Of a stretch of DNA of 64,000 nucleotides, positions 26,239 through 36,291 are shown in pieces. The position numbers and the translations under genes were made by a program. The DNA is taken from NCBI GenBank assembly GCA_964387075.1, contig CAYLVB010000003.1, positions 62,001 to 126,000 on the forward strand. Reading direction: 5' to 3'. The DNA is from PALSA-968 sp964387075. Lineage in GTDB: Bacteria; Bacteroidota; Bacteroidia; B-17B0; Aurantibacillaceae. How positions within the stretch are numbered: the stretch's first letter is position 1; each line of letters starts with the position of its first letter. Below the pieces are notes generated by a model that saw only the letters and a program-made list of their open reading frames with translations, was not told the DNA's origin and ran no database searches.

Positions 26239-27342
26239 CTACAAGTTCACGCGGGCTCCTACGCAGTGTGTTCCACTGAAAGGATTTGTAAATCTGTAAG
26301 AATAATCAAGACCGAAAGTTGATTGTTTGTCCTTACCGAAAGGCAACTCGAGTGTGATACCCATGGTAGGGCCGGTATACGCTGTCTTACGATCTTTTTC
26401 ATTGTTTATGCCTTTCTCGTATACATATCCTCCGCGAACCATCAGGTATTGCTTAAATCCATACTCAACACCAAGGATGTATTGATCGTTGGTAAATGAG
26501 TTTGAAGTGAAGTTACCCGCAACGGTAATGCGGTGATCCTTTTTTAGTCCGCTTGAATCTTTGGTAAGATAGAAATCATAAGCGCCGCCAATGTTTACCA
26601 GTGAAGGTAATTCGAACGCAGCCGAGCGATTCTCAAAAGTAGCTGTGTAACCATTAATGGTATTGTTGTACTGGCTTCCGTTCAATACGTTTGCCTCGAA
26701 AGAAAGACCATCTCCGCGATAGCTCATTTTAGGGCCTACGTTACGCAAAGAGATGCCGAGGTGGATCTGGTCGTATTTACCGGTGTGATATTGGATACCC
26801 GCGTCCAGTGCAACGCCTTTGGCCGCTACGTTAGAGATCTGTTCCTGGATGATGCGCAGTGTGGCACCACCATAGATGTTATCAGAAAAGCCTTTGGCAT
26901 ACGACAGCCCGATGTTGATGAACAACGGGTTGAAAGTTCCCAATCCGCCTTCGGGGTTATCCACCGTGGTAACAGGGATGTTACCCGCGTTGAGGGCCAT
27001 GATGTTGAGACCAAGTGCTCCCGTTTCGCCCACGTGTTGCGAAAAACCAAAGTTATTGATGTTGATGCCGCTGCCGCCTAACCAGCTGGTGCGGGCAAAA
27101 ACCACTTCGGTCTTTTTGGTGAAAGCAAGGCCGGCCACGTTGAGGAACATGGATTCTAATCCACGCACGCGTGACGAGTTGGCTCCACCCATACCGCTTG
27201 AGCGGGCAAAAGGGTTGATCAGCAATTCCTGCGCGCCGGCAGAGCCTGCGCGGTCAGGGTTCCCGGAAAAACCTGCAGCAGGCGCGATCAACACGCTCGC
27301 CAGCAGGGCTCCTGATACTAGTTGCTTTAACTTTAATGTCAT
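26239..27342 (-). CDS. PorV/PorQ-family outer-membrane protein
   Basis: This 367-residue FadL-like barrel has a signal peptide (about 1-24) and the PorV/PorQ N-terminal signature AQELLINPFARSSGMGGANSSRVRG (residues about 36-60), then AFTKKTEVVFARTSWLGG. PorV is the shuttle that carries type IX secretion cargo to the attachment/processing complex. Paralogues encoded next to a single secreted protein may serve it specifically. It is the third gene of an operon after a TonB receptor and a 1486-residue secreted protein (25-bp gap) and is followed by a terminator. Confidence 0.85.
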   Translation of the reverse strand: MTLKLKQLVSGALLASVLIAPAAGFSGNPDRAGSAGAQELLINPFARSSGMGGANSSRVRGLESMFLNVAGLAFTKKTEVVFARTSWLGGSGININNFGFSQHVGETGALGLNIMALNAGNIPVTTVDNPEGGLGTFNPLFINIGLSYAKGFSDNIYGGATLRIIQEQISNVAAKGVALDAGIQYHTGKYDQIHLGISLRNVGPKMSYRGDGLSFEANVLNGSQYNNTINGYTATFENRSAAFELPSLVNIGGAYDFYLTKDSSGLKKDHRITVAGNFTSNSFTNDQYILGVEYGFKQYLMVRGGYVYEKGINNEKDRKTAYTGPTMGITLELPFGKDKQSTFGLDYSYRFTNPFSGTHCVGARVNL

Positions 27343-27367
27343 ATCTTCTGTTTTTCTTTGTTGTTGT

Positions 27368-30300
27368 TTAGTAAGATTGTAAGTCGTATGGACGCAGCAC
27401 GCCGAACCATTTCAGGATGCGCTCGCCGATGCCTGGCGCGTCGATATGAATGATATAGAGTCCGCTTGCAATCGTTACGTTCTTGTCGTTCTTCAGATCC
27501 CAATCAGTATACGTTTGATCATTGTCCTTTTCGATCGTGCGTATTAAGGTTCCGGCCAGTGTATAGATACGGATCTTACACTTCACCGGAAGGTTGATGA
27601 TCTTGATCACGTTATCGATCCTGGTTTTTTCATACTGGCTGTGGCCGTAGTACGGATTTGGCACCACGTTGATCTTGGCCAGCGAGCTCTTCGCCACTTC
27701 CTGGTCGTAGTTCTTTGGAGCCAGGTCATTCGTGTTGAAGGTGTACATCGGGAAGTTTCCGTTACTTGGGTTGCTGACGAGATCTACCGGAGCATTCACG
27801 ATCAGGTTGCTGTTGATCGGCGTATTGGTATAGGTCAAAGCCAAGACCGCCGAAGTTGCTCCCGTTTTACTGGTATTGGCCGGAGATGTTAAGGTAGATA
27901 ATCCGTAACGATAAGGTTTTGTTACACGTATCTTCACTTTAACATTACCCGGTATATCAGAAGGTTTGTTCATGTTGAAGGTAGGGATAGGAATGTTGCA
28001 CCACATGATGTCTTTCCATAACTCGGCCATCAAGCTCCATTTAGATGCTTTCATAGCGGCAGAACCCATGCTGTTGAAGTCATAAGACCAGGTACTGAGG
28101 CCGCGTATCATTTTGTAAGCGCTTGCGCCGGCATCATATCTACGCACATCCGCAGGTATCACTTCGCCACCCAGTGTATCATTTCCGTCGGCGTTGTGGC
28201 CCAGCACATAAATGTAGTGCATACCTCCGTTATAGATCTTGGTAACTCCGCCAATATTCTCAGATACCTTTTTGGTTGGATTCCACATCATGTCTTTACC
28301 ATGATTGATAGAATCCGCAGAATTCTCGGCGAACATGATATTAAGGCGTTCTCCGGTCTCAATGTTTATCGCGTAGCCCGGGAACCAACTCATACTGCTG
28401 TCAAAGTCAGGAGAAGTTCCTAAAGCGTAAGGTACCCCGTCCTTATCAACAGAAGGAGCCCTGCGCAATTGCCATTTGTAAGGTAAGTTGGTGCGCGGAT
28501 TGGTTGCTCCGTTCATATCAATAACAGGACAACGTGACCACTTGCTCTTATCAGCAGTAAATACGATATCCACACTGCTTAACAAACGGGTGTCGGCATA
28601 ATTGTCGGGATTGGTTTGATTGGCATAACTGGTGTGGCTATAGCCGGGTGTCCAGTCGGTCATCCCCATTTTCACGAAACGGAAAGGTGCCCATGTTCCG
28701 TTACAAACGGTTTCCCAGGTTCCTTCTGCATCGGCAAAATAAGATTTGGTAAGGCCTGCGCCGTATTTACCAAATACATCGCCGGCGGCGCCACCAGATA
28801 AGATCCAGTCACGTCCGGTAGCTCCATCAGCATCCGCTAAACCTCCATTACCTAACCAGGGGTTTGAATCATCTGCGTAAATGACAGAAGATTCGAGAAG
28901 ATCAGTAGGTTGTGCGGCCCCTGCCTGTACTTTAGAGAGAAGTGCCTGCACTTTGGCGGTCATTTGAGGATCAGAAACCTGCCTGATGGTTACTGAGAAT
29001 CCTAAAGGCTCATTGCTGTTGCCTGTAATGATCTTTTCCTGCCCAAGGTTAATGCCCTCATCGGATAACCAGGTCTTGTTCACGGTATTTCCGCTGGCAT
29101 CGGTATAAGTACCTGTCATATACCAACGCATTACCGGTGTATTTTTGATCTTACCTGTATCGAGTATAGTGGTGCTGGCAACAGGTGGGTTACCAAAATA
29201 CTGCCATAAGCTGTCAGCGCCTACTTTTACCTTCACTGAAGATACCAGTTTCAGGGTGAAATCGCCTTTTACAACACGAAGTGGGTCTGTAACTTTTACA
29301 CCGATAGGTCCACGTGTTCCAACATACGTGATCTTTTGTACGCGGCCATTGGTGCTATTCATGATATCGTTAATGGAAGCGTCGGTAAGGTCAAGTGGAA
29401 GACCTCCGTTACCCTGGCCTTCGATCCTAGTTATTGCAGGGCCCAGTCCATAGCTGGAGTTCATGGTGCTTCCGTACGCTTCAGGAGAAGGATCGTGCGG
29501 GATACCCGTTTTTACTTTGATGTTCTTACGCCCTACGAGGAAAGGTTTTTTCTGCCCGTTGTAAGATCCGGAAGTTGGATCTGTGAAAACCGGATTACCT
29601 GCCGTGTCAACACTTACTGTTGGAGGAACATCGGGTTTATAAGTAAGGAAGTTGTTATACGCATAGGCCACCGCCATATAGTGATAGCTCTTGAAGTTTA
29701 CCATACGCGGATCGGAAGAAGCAAATTTATCCTCTGTAATTACGAAGGAATTCTTAATGCCTGCGTCAGCCCCGGTAACCATGAGTTGCGGAACTGTACC
29801 AAGGGTAGGATCTGCAACATAGTTGACCAGTTGCTTCACGCCGTTCTTGATATCGCACTGGAAGATGAGACGTGCTTTATCGGCATTGTAAAGATCGCTT
29901 GGACCAACTGTTTCATCTTTTAATTGGTACACCATGTATCCTTCAAAGCGGTAAAGCTGGTCGGGATTAGTGATAGAACCAACCGGCTGAATGGTAGGAT
30001 CTGCCTCCTGGTAACGTTTTGCTTCGTAGTTATTACTTACATAAGGATTGTTGCTGAGGGTAAATAACAGCGCGTTGCTGATCTCCTGGATGTTGATATC
30101 CGGAGCATCGGGGCCATCCAGTACTTTAAAGCAATTGTCGAAAAGCGCCTGGGCCTTGTCATCCGCGGTGCGAAGCAGCGCGAGAGGCGCTTCGTTATCG
30201 GCAGAGTTCGAGCGAGCAAATGGAAGACCATAGGTTACATAGTTAACTGCCCCGGGCTTAAGTGTGAACTTACCGCAGGATTGCAGGAAGCGCATATCGG

Positions 30301-31828
30301 CAAGCGGAACGAGTGCTTGTTTTTGGGTCCAACCGGAAGCTCCATAACCCGGCATAGGATTAGGCGCTGCACCGGGCTGATAGCCCACGCCCCATCCATA
30401 AGGATCTGAGTTACCCGGGAAAAGAAAAGTACATGGCGTGCCGCCAACTACAGTTCCGTCCCCACCATAGGTCATAAGACTTCCATCTTTCCAGCGGCCA
30501 TTCATAAAGTTATAGTACTGCTGAGGCTGGTTGCTGTTCGGGTTCCCTATCTTGGGGTCGCCGGTATTGGTATAATATGTAAAACGGCTCATGATGATCT
30601 GCTCAGGCAGTTGCTCATCAGGAATAGGCGTACAGGTTTTGCAAGGCTTTCCATCCGAGCCGATAGGCCATGAACAGTCGATACAGCTATCGCGATCGTT
30701 GTCAAGACCATCGTTAAGGTCGGCATAAGGTCCCTGGAAGAAGTCGCAACCAATGGCGGGCAACTTATCGTGGTAGCCTACCTGGCCCTGGGCATCATTA
30801 TCATAATTGTCTCCGTTATACTGAAAGCCTAATCCGCGGGTAACATCGCAACCGATATAATCGTCGAGGTAGTTCCCAAGGTCACAATCATCCCATACGG
30901 TAAAGTAGGTGCTATCGAGCGTATTCGAGCTCCAGTTGATAACCTCATAATTGTAGAAGCTCATTTGGTTCAACTCGTCGCCGGTGGCGAATTCGAATGC
31001 CTGGGCGCGTATCTCAACGCCAATAGCAGTTCCGCCCGTTTCTCCATGCTTATTTCCTTTATCATTGAACACCCAGAAAATAGTCTGATCACCAAAAAGT
31101 TTACGCACACACTGCCCACGTGGAACATTGCTGCCTGAAACGTTGTAATTGGGATAGTCTCCATCCGCGAAGTTGTAGAAACCGTCTGAGTTATAATCTG
31201 TATAAGGAGCGAGGTAGCTGATGGTCAAAGGCGAGCCCGCCGCGGTAATATCAGTAGCATTATCTGCTAACTGCGTATAAATGGCGCTGTAGTTACCGGG
31301 GTAATCCTTGATCCACGATGGGGTTAAAGGATCGGCCGCTCCATATTGTTTGTAATACGAATAGAAATTATCCACATCCGCACGATTGAAGATGTAGTGC
31401 TTGTCATACAGCTCGCAATTTGTCTTGTCTATATCAACACTCTTGGGGTCAAGAGGTCCGGGCCAAAAATCTACCCCGTTCTGCCGGTAGGTCATGGCTG
31501 ATACACGAAGTCCGCCATTGTGATAGCCGCCGAACCAAAGCGATCCCGCGAATTGCGCCATCGAGTTGCTTCCTTTAGGCACTTCGTACTTGCCGTTTGC
31601 AAGGTCCCACCACATATCCCCATCGGTAAGGATGCGGGTACGCACGTCGTTAAGTTTTAACTCCGTTTGGGTCTTACCCGGGTTACAACCGCTTAAAATC
31701 TGGTCGCTTCCCTCTTTGTGAATTCCTCCCGGTTCGTTGGGCGTGTTCGTGTTTTCACGGGCCTGCGTACTAACGCATAAGCTCAGTGAGAACATCAGCA
31801 GAATTGATCTATACATAGTTGCTTTCAT
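27368..31828 (-). CDS. Giant secreted protein with a type IX secretion-like C-terminus
   Basis: The 1486-residue protein carries a signal peptide (SILLMFSLSLCVSTQA, about 8-23; a second ATG four codons in is an equally good start). It ends with a beta-sandwich resembling T9SS type A sorting domains: INVVPNPYYGHSQYEKT, KCKIRIYTLAGTLIRTIEKD and GLYIIHIDAPG. The N-terminal half has Asp-rich DYNSDGFYNFADGDYPNYN (about 211-229) and a Cys/Asp-rich GLDNDRDSCIDC/GKPCKTC patch (about 375-400). No enzyme motif is recognised. It lies 29 bp after the TonB receptor and 25 bp before PorV. Secretion by T9SS is inferred. Confidence 0.8.
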   Translation of the reverse strand: MKATMYRSILLMFSLSLCVSTQARENTNTPNEPGGIHKEGSDQILSGCNPGKTQTELKLNDVRTRILTDGDMWWDLANGKYEVPKGSNSMAQFAGSLWFGGYHNGGLRVSAMTYRQNGVDFWPGPLDPKSVDIDKTNCELYDKHYIFNRADVDNFYSYYKQYGAADPLTPSWIKDYPGNYSAIYTQLADNATDITAAGSPLTISYLAPYTDYNSDGFYNFADGDYPNYNVSGSNVPRGQCVRKLFGDQTIFWVFNDKGNKHGETGGTAIGVEIRAQAFEFATGDELNQMSFYNYEVINWSSNTLDSTYFTVWDDCDLGNYLDDYIGCDVTRGLGFQYNGDNYDNDAQGQVGYHDKLPAIGCDFFQGPYADLNDGLDNDRDSCIDCSWPIGSDGKPCKTCTPIPDEQLPEQIIMSRFTYYTNTGDPKIGNPNSNQPQQYYNFMNGRWKDGSLMTYGGDGTVVGGTPCTFLFPGNSDPYGWGVGYQPGAAPNPMPGYGASGWTQKQALVPLADMRFLQSCGKFTLKPGAVNYVTYGLPFARSNSADNEAPLALLRTADDKAQALFDNCFKVLDGPDAPDINIQEISNALLFTLSNNPYVSNNYEAKRYQEADPTIQPVGSITNPDQLYRFEGYMVYQLKDETVGPSDLYNADKARLIFQCDIKNGVKQLVNYVADPTLGTVPQLMVTGADAGIKNSFVITEDKFASSDPRMVNFKSYHYMAVAYAYNNFLTYKPDVPPTVSVDTAGNPVFTDPTSGSYNGQKKPFLVGRKNIKVKTGIPHDPSPEAYGSTMNSSYGLGPAITRIEGQGNGGLPLDLTDASINDIMNSTNGRVQKITYVGTRGPIGVKVTDPLRVVKGDFTLKLVSSVKVKVGADSLWQYFGNPPVASTTILDTGKIKNTPVMRWYMTGTYTDASGNTVNKTWLSDEGINLGQEKIITGNSNEPLGFSVTIRQVSDPQMTAKVQALLSKVQAGAAQPTDLLESSVIYADDSNPWLGNGGLADADGATGRDWILSGGAAGDVFGKYGAGLTKSYFADAEGTWETVCNGTWAPFRFVKMGMTDWTPGYSHTSYANQTNPDNYADTRLLSSVDIVFTADKSKWSRCPVIDMNGATNPRTNLPYKWQLRRAPSVDKDGVPYALGTSPDFDSSMSWFPGYAINIETGERLNIMFAENSADSINHGKDMMWNPTKKVSENIGGVTKIYNGGMHYIYVLGHNADGNDTLGGEVIPADVRRYDAGASAYKMIRGLSTWSYDFNSMGSAAMKASKWSLMAELWKDIMWCNIPIPTFNMNKPSDIPGNVKVKIRVTKPYRYGLSTLTSPANTSKTGATSAVLALTYTNTPINSNLIVNAPVDLVSNPSNGNFPMYTFNTNDLAPKNYDQEVAKSSLAKINVVPNPYYGHSQYEKTRIDNVIKIINLPVKCKIRIYTLAGTLIRTIEKDNDQTYTDWDLKNDKNVTIASGLYIIHIDAPGIGERILKWFGVLRPYDLQSY

Positions 31829-31857
31829 GTGGAATATTTTTTTGTGCCTTTTTATAA

Positions 31858-34800
31858 TTAGAAGTCAAATTGTAAGCCGATACGGAACTGTCGTGGCTGG
31901 CTGAAATAACGACCGTCGTTCAACTTAGCGTTGTACTGATCGATAAAGGCTGCCGCGTAGCTCGCACCCTGGTTATATTTGGTATTGATCTCTTTGATCC
32001 CTAAGGCAGAGGTCAGATATCCATCGTCGGTTGGACTACCTGTGAAATTGTGTACGCCGATCACGTTCTTGGTATTAAGCAGGTTGAGGATCTGGAAATA
32101 CACGTTCAGGTTAGTTACCTTCTTGTTCTCTGAATCGCCTTTGCCGAATGTAAGCGCGAAGTTCTTGTCTACACGCATATCGGTACGGAACTGCCATGGG
32201 TAACGTGAACCGTTCAGGTCGCCATAAATTGTCTGGGTAAGGTTCGCTCCGAACTCAGCATCGGGTTGAGGAGGATAGCGACGGGTGTAGGGAGTACCGG
32301 AACCCACGCGGGTTACAATGTTAAAGCCGAGGTCTTCCAGCCAACGGAATGTTTTTCCGCCATCGCCACCAAATTTGGTCTGCGGACCGCGATAATCTTT
32401 TCCTGAGCCAAAACGGTAGTCGAAGTTAGCGGTCATGGTGTGACGCTGATCGAAATCGAGTGGTGTGATCACACGAAGGTTTGGCTGGCTGGTGCTGGCC
32501 AGGCTATAACCGCCATTGGCGTTAGAACCGGAACCTTCAGCAAATTGCAGGGTGTAGTTCACAGAGAACTGAACACCGCCTGAACGACGTAACTGGAACT
32601 CGGCAGAGAAACCTTTTACTGTAGAGAAGTCCATGTTTCCGTAGGTCAGGTAAGAAAGCGGGTAAGCCTGGTTGATGCGCTGTATCTGGATGAGGTTACG
32701 CATCTCACGATAGAAAGAAGTGAGCTTTAAAGCCGCGTTCTTTTTCTCGTTCAGGATCTGGCTGAAGCCCAACTCATAGTCAATTACGCGCTCGGGTTTC
32801 AGGTCCGGGTTAGCTAAAACACCACCCTGGTTAGAGCTCATGAAGTACCAGTCTCTTGGATCGAAGCGGTTAAAGCCCGAAGAAGGACGCTGTGTTAAGA
32901 TATCGTAGTGCGCAAAGAAGTTAGCCACGTCAGAGATCGGGAACGAGAAGGCCACACGGGGCATTACGTTGATCTGGGGTTTGTAAGTGGTGAAAGCCGA
33001 ATTCTCATAAGGCTTGGTGTCGGTAGGGTTCACTAACCAGGGCTGTGCCTGGCCGCCGCCCTGCTCGGCAATGATCTTAGGATCGGAGATTGCGTTACCG
33101 TTCCTGTCATACCAATCATCCCCATCGCGGAAACCTACGATGGTCTTGGTTGAATTAGGCTCGTTGCTGGTAACGTAAACCACCGCGTCTGAAGGTATAC
33201 CGGAAGGAACCTGTGAAGCATAAGAAGCCAAAGAGCCGCTCAGATCATCCACATGGTACGCTTCTTTCAATAAGTATTTATCTTTCAGAACAGGCTGGTT
33301 GGCATCGTAACGATCGAAACGGATACCTACGTTGAACTTAATATCCTTGAAGTCGAACTTATCCTGGATATAACCGGCCATATAGATCGGGGTAAATGCG
33401 CCGATTAGCCTGGTGTTGACCTGGTCGCCAAATTTGTTCGCTTCCGTTTTGCTCAGGAAGTCGGGGAAATATTTATTGCTTCCGCCTGTTAATTTTTTGC
33501 CCTCGTAATCATACCCATAAGCATCTACCAATGGAGCGCCGCTATTCAGTAATTCGTCGGGCGAGAACATCTTGATGTTGAACTGCGAAGGTTCGTACTG
33601 ATCGATGTTGATATAGGCGGTTGACATACCGTTGGAAATGCCCATCAGCTGATCATATACGTTCTTCGAAAAAACAGATTGTAAAGAAGTATCGTATTTA
33701 ACCGGCAGCGCGAACACGTTATATAAGGGGTTTGCCGAGTTGGTAACGGTAGCGCCATCAATGAAAATACCGCTGTTGCTAAAAGTTCCGGGAGTGTAAT
33801 ACTGCGATCCTTTTGTGCCTGTGGTATCCGTTGGGTCGGTCACCAGGGAAGTATTGTGCATGTTGGCCAACTGGCGCATGTTATTCCAGAGAGCACGGGT
33901 TGCTACAGAGTAGCCGCGTTCTGTGCGCTGATCGAACTCAACACCGATCATGATCGCGTGATTCTTGATATCGGCAGAGAAATTTGAGGTAAGGCGGAAC
34001 ATGCTGGTCTCACCGGTACCATACGAGCCATAAGCACGGCCTGTATTATACCATAAAGAGTGTACGTTCTGCGGAACGTCTCCGTTCCTTAATCCGTTAC
34101 CCTGGTAGATCTGTGAATAGCTCGACACAGTCTCGCCATTGGCCGCGTAACTGTTCATCAACTGGGTAGTGTAATTGGCAGTTAAAGGATTGGTAGTACC
34201 GGGTGTAAAGGTGATCAAGGTGTCTATCTCGCCCAGGTTCACATACCCGTTCATGGTTCCGGTATTTTGAAATACTACGCTGTCTCCGCCACCGGATGCC
34301 GTTAGCGTATCCCAGTAACCTACTTTTTGTGTGCTATACAAGTAAAGGTTTGAACGATATTGATTGAACTTACCTACATATCCGTAATCAAAAAGTTTGT
34401 CTTTGAATTGATCGTCCTGCTGGATGAACTTATATTTTTGATAACCTGCCTGCACGGTAAAATACGCGCGTTTGAAAAGCGACTGCGATTTTTCCTGCTC
34501 GGTAGAGCTGGTAGGGCCAAATTTCTGGGTCAAACGAATATAACCGCGGGTCGTCCTTTCAATGGTCTGGGGATTGTGGTTGGCGTTTAACAGTGCATAT
34601 TCGTACACAAAACTGTGGTAATTATTATAATCAAATGATCCGCCCAAAGTAATGTTGAGGTTGGGTGTTGGAGCAAAATCGATCTTCGGATTTAAACGGA
34701 AGTTCTTGGAAGCTACATTGGGGCGTACTTTAGAGGTATACAGGTCGTTGGCGTTCACATACGCTGAAGCCAGGTAATAGCTATTGGTAAGTGGGTTGTA

Positions 34801-35736
34801 TTGTAAAGGATTAGCTTCAAGTTTGGCTAACTTCTCTTTATTGACCTGCTTGATGCCTGTAGCCCATGGATTAGGATCTTTGTGATACGTTGCCTCGCCG
34901 CCTAAAAAGAAGCCCAGGATAGGACGCTCGTTGTTACCGGCAGAATCTTTCTTTTGCAAAATAGGTCCTCCTACGCTGAAACCCAAGAAGTTATAGCCGA
35001 ATTTATCAGTAAGTTGAGAAGAGATGGCTTCTACACCGCCAAACAATTTGGGCTGAGGACCGCGGGTAGTTACCGAGATAACACCACCGGTTACGTCACC
35101 ATACTGGGCAGGAAGACCGCCTAAGATAACGCTGATCTGGTCAACAGATCCCTGGGGGATACCGGAAGTACCGATAGCGCGCTCACCGTCGATGAAGATA
35201 TTGGTTGATGAAGAACGGCTACCGCGAACGTTGATGGCTTTTCCCTCGTCGGCCTGTACGATACCTGCGGCCTGTGAAGCTACGCCGGTGATACTTTTAA
35301 CGGCCATGTTCTGGTATTTTTCACGGTCAAAAACCTCGCCGGTCTTGGTATCCGGATCGATCAAAGGAATTTTATATTCTGTTACCGGAATTTCGTTGAG
35401 GTCAACGCCTTCGTTAGGCATATCTACTTTTACGTAAGCTGTTTTACCATCAAGCACCACCACGCCTGAGGCTATCTGGCTCTGGTAACCGGTATACACA
35501 ACTTTAACATCGTACTTGCCTGCTGCAATAGGCTTAATAATGATGTTTCCATCAAAATCAGCTTGTCCGCCGGCTACCTGCACTTTTCCATTGTACACAA
35601 CTGCTGCTGCAAATGGGATTGCTTCCTTGGTCTTTTTATCGGTCACAGTGATTCGAAGCTCACCCTTGTTTGACTGGGCAAATGCAGCTGATCCTAACGC
35701 AATAAATGCAAGTAAAAGATAAATTTTACGTACCAT
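31858..35736 (-). CDS. TonB-dependent receptor with N-terminal regulatory-like domain
   Basis: The 1292-residue outer-membrane receptor has a signal peptide (about 1-20) and a carboxypeptidase-regulatory-like beta domain (about 22-110: GELRITVTDKKTKEAIPFAAAVVYNG). The plug domain (about 125-250) includes VRGSRSSSTNIFIDGE and GGLPAQYGDVTGGVISVTTRG, and a 22-strand barrel ends in FRIGLQFDF. It imports an unknown ligand with energy from TonB. No SusD partner follows, unlike glycan loci; instead the operon continues with a giant secreted protein and a PorV paralogue. It is the first gene of the operon, with a 250-bp AT-rich upstream region. Confidence 0.92.
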   Translation of the reverse strand: MVRKIYLLLAFIALGSAAFAQSNKGELRITVTDKKTKEAIPFAAAVVYNGKVQVAGGQADFDGNIIIKPIAAGKYDVKVVYTGYQSQIASGVVVLDGKTAYVKVDMPNEGVDLNEIPVTEYKIPLIDPDTKTGEVFDREKYQNMAVKSITGVASQAAGIVQADEGKAINVRGSRSSSTNIFIDGERAIGTSGIPQGSVDQISVILGGLPAQYGDVTGGVISVTTRGPQPKLFGGVEAISSQLTDKFGYNFLGFSVGGPILQKKDSAGNNERPILGFFLGGEATYHKDPNPWATGIKQVNKEKLAKLEANPLQYNPLTNSYYLASAYVNANDLYTSKVRPNVASKNFRLNPKIDFAPTPNLNITLGGSFDYNNYHSFVYEYALLNANHNPQTIERTTRGYIRLTQKFGPTSSTEQEKSQSLFKRAYFTVQAGYQKYKFIQQDDQFKDKLFDYGYVGKFNQYRSNLYLYSTQKVGYWDTLTASGGGDSVVFQNTGTMNGYVNLGEIDTLITFTPGTTNPLTANYTTQLMNSYAANGETVSSYSQIYQGNGLRNGDVPQNVHSLWYNTGRAYGSYGTGETSMFRLTSNFSADIKNHAIMIGVEFDQRTERGYSVATRALWNNMRQLANMHNTSLVTDPTDTTGTKGSQYYTPGTFSNSGIFIDGATVTNSANPLYNVFALPVKYDTSLQSVFSKNVYDQLMGISNGMSTAYINIDQYEPSQFNIKMFSPDELLNSGAPLVDAYGYDYEGKKLTGGSNKYFPDFLSKTEANKFGDQVNTRLIGAFTPIYMAGYIQDKFDFKDIKFNVGIRFDRYDANQPVLKDKYLLKEAYHVDDLSGSLASYASQVPSGIPSDAVVYVTSNEPNSTKTIVGFRDGDDWYDRNGNAISDPKIIAEQGGGQAQPWLVNPTDTKPYENSAFTTYKPQINVMPRVAFSFPISDVANFFAHYDILTQRPSSGFNRFDPRDWYFMSSNQGGVLANPDLKPERVIDYELGFSQILNEKKNAALKLTSFYREMRNLIQIQRINQAYPLSYLTYGNMDFSTVKGFSAEFQLRRSGGVQFSVNYTLQFAEGSGSNANGGYSLASTSQPNLRVITPLDFDQRHTMTANFDYRFGSGKDYRGPQTKFGGDGGKTFRWLEDLGFNIVTRVGSGTPYTRRYPPQPDAEFGANLTQTIYGDLNGSRYPWQFRTDMRVDKNFALTFGKGDSENKKVTNLNVYFQILNLLNTKNVIGVHNFTGSPTDDGYLTSALGIKEINTKYNQGASYAAAFIDQYNAKLNDGRYFSQPRQFRIGLQFDF

Positions 35737-35989
35737 ATTTTCTAGTTTTTGTGTAAATCCGGTTTAATTCAAGGGGGCTAAAATAGTATCCTGTTAAAAA
35801 TTCACAAAATTTTTTTTCGTTTATTTTTAGTCTCCTGATAACCAGTTGATATATAGGCCTCCAGTTCATGTTTATTTAAGGTATTTTAACTCCGGTCTCA
35901 CAATATTACGATAAAGGTTAAAATTTGCCCATGGCCGTTTGGTAAGTGGCAGGGATTTCTTGGTAAGTGGTACGTTTTTAACCTCCCCG

Positions 35990-36289
35990 TCAGGTCGGGT
36001 ACTTGGTATTGCTCTTGCGGTCGCGCTTGCGATTCTTCTTCATGCGCTTCTGAACATCCTTGCTCTGGATGCGCTTATGGTGCCTTTTGATGGCCTTTTG
36101 CTCGGCTTTTTTGCGTTTTCTTTCATCCCGGGCGGCCCTGCGGTCTTCTTTTCGCTGCTTACGCTTGGATTTCAGCGAAGTGCCCGCGCCCTTACTCTCA
36201 CCACCTCCCCCGCCTTCCTGCTGGGCCGAGCTGCAGAAGGCAGTAAGCAGAAAAAAAGTAAGGAGTATAGGGAATATTGACCTCTTCAT
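35990..36289 (-). CDS. Small, very basic exported protein
   Basis: The 99-residue protein has a signal peptide (SIFPILLTFFLLTAFCSSAQ), a Gly-rich linker and a Lys/Arg-dominated tail (residues about 40-99) with little hydrophobic content. Similar short, basic, exported proteins are common in Bacteroidota, with no assigned function. It starts 2 bp after the dCMP deaminase stop, so the two are probably co-transcribed. A longer antisense frame on the plus strand (35939-36280) is a by-product of its composition. Confidence 0.6.
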   Translation of the reverse strand: MKRSIFPILLTFFLLTAFCSSAQQEGGGGGESKGAGTSLKSKRKQRKEDRRAARDERKRKKAEQKAIKRHHKRIQSKDVQKRMKKNRKRDRKSNTKYPT

Positions 36290-36291
36290 TT

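Noticed and set aside
29336..29923. 195-residue antisense frame inside the giant secreted-protein gene
   Set aside because: It has no signal, domain or start context, and the opposite frame is continuous for 1486 codons.
35939..36280. 113-residue plus-strand frame, hydrophobic
   Set aside because: It is antisense to the Lys/Arg-rich exported protein; the hydrophobicity follows from complementing Lys/Arg codons.
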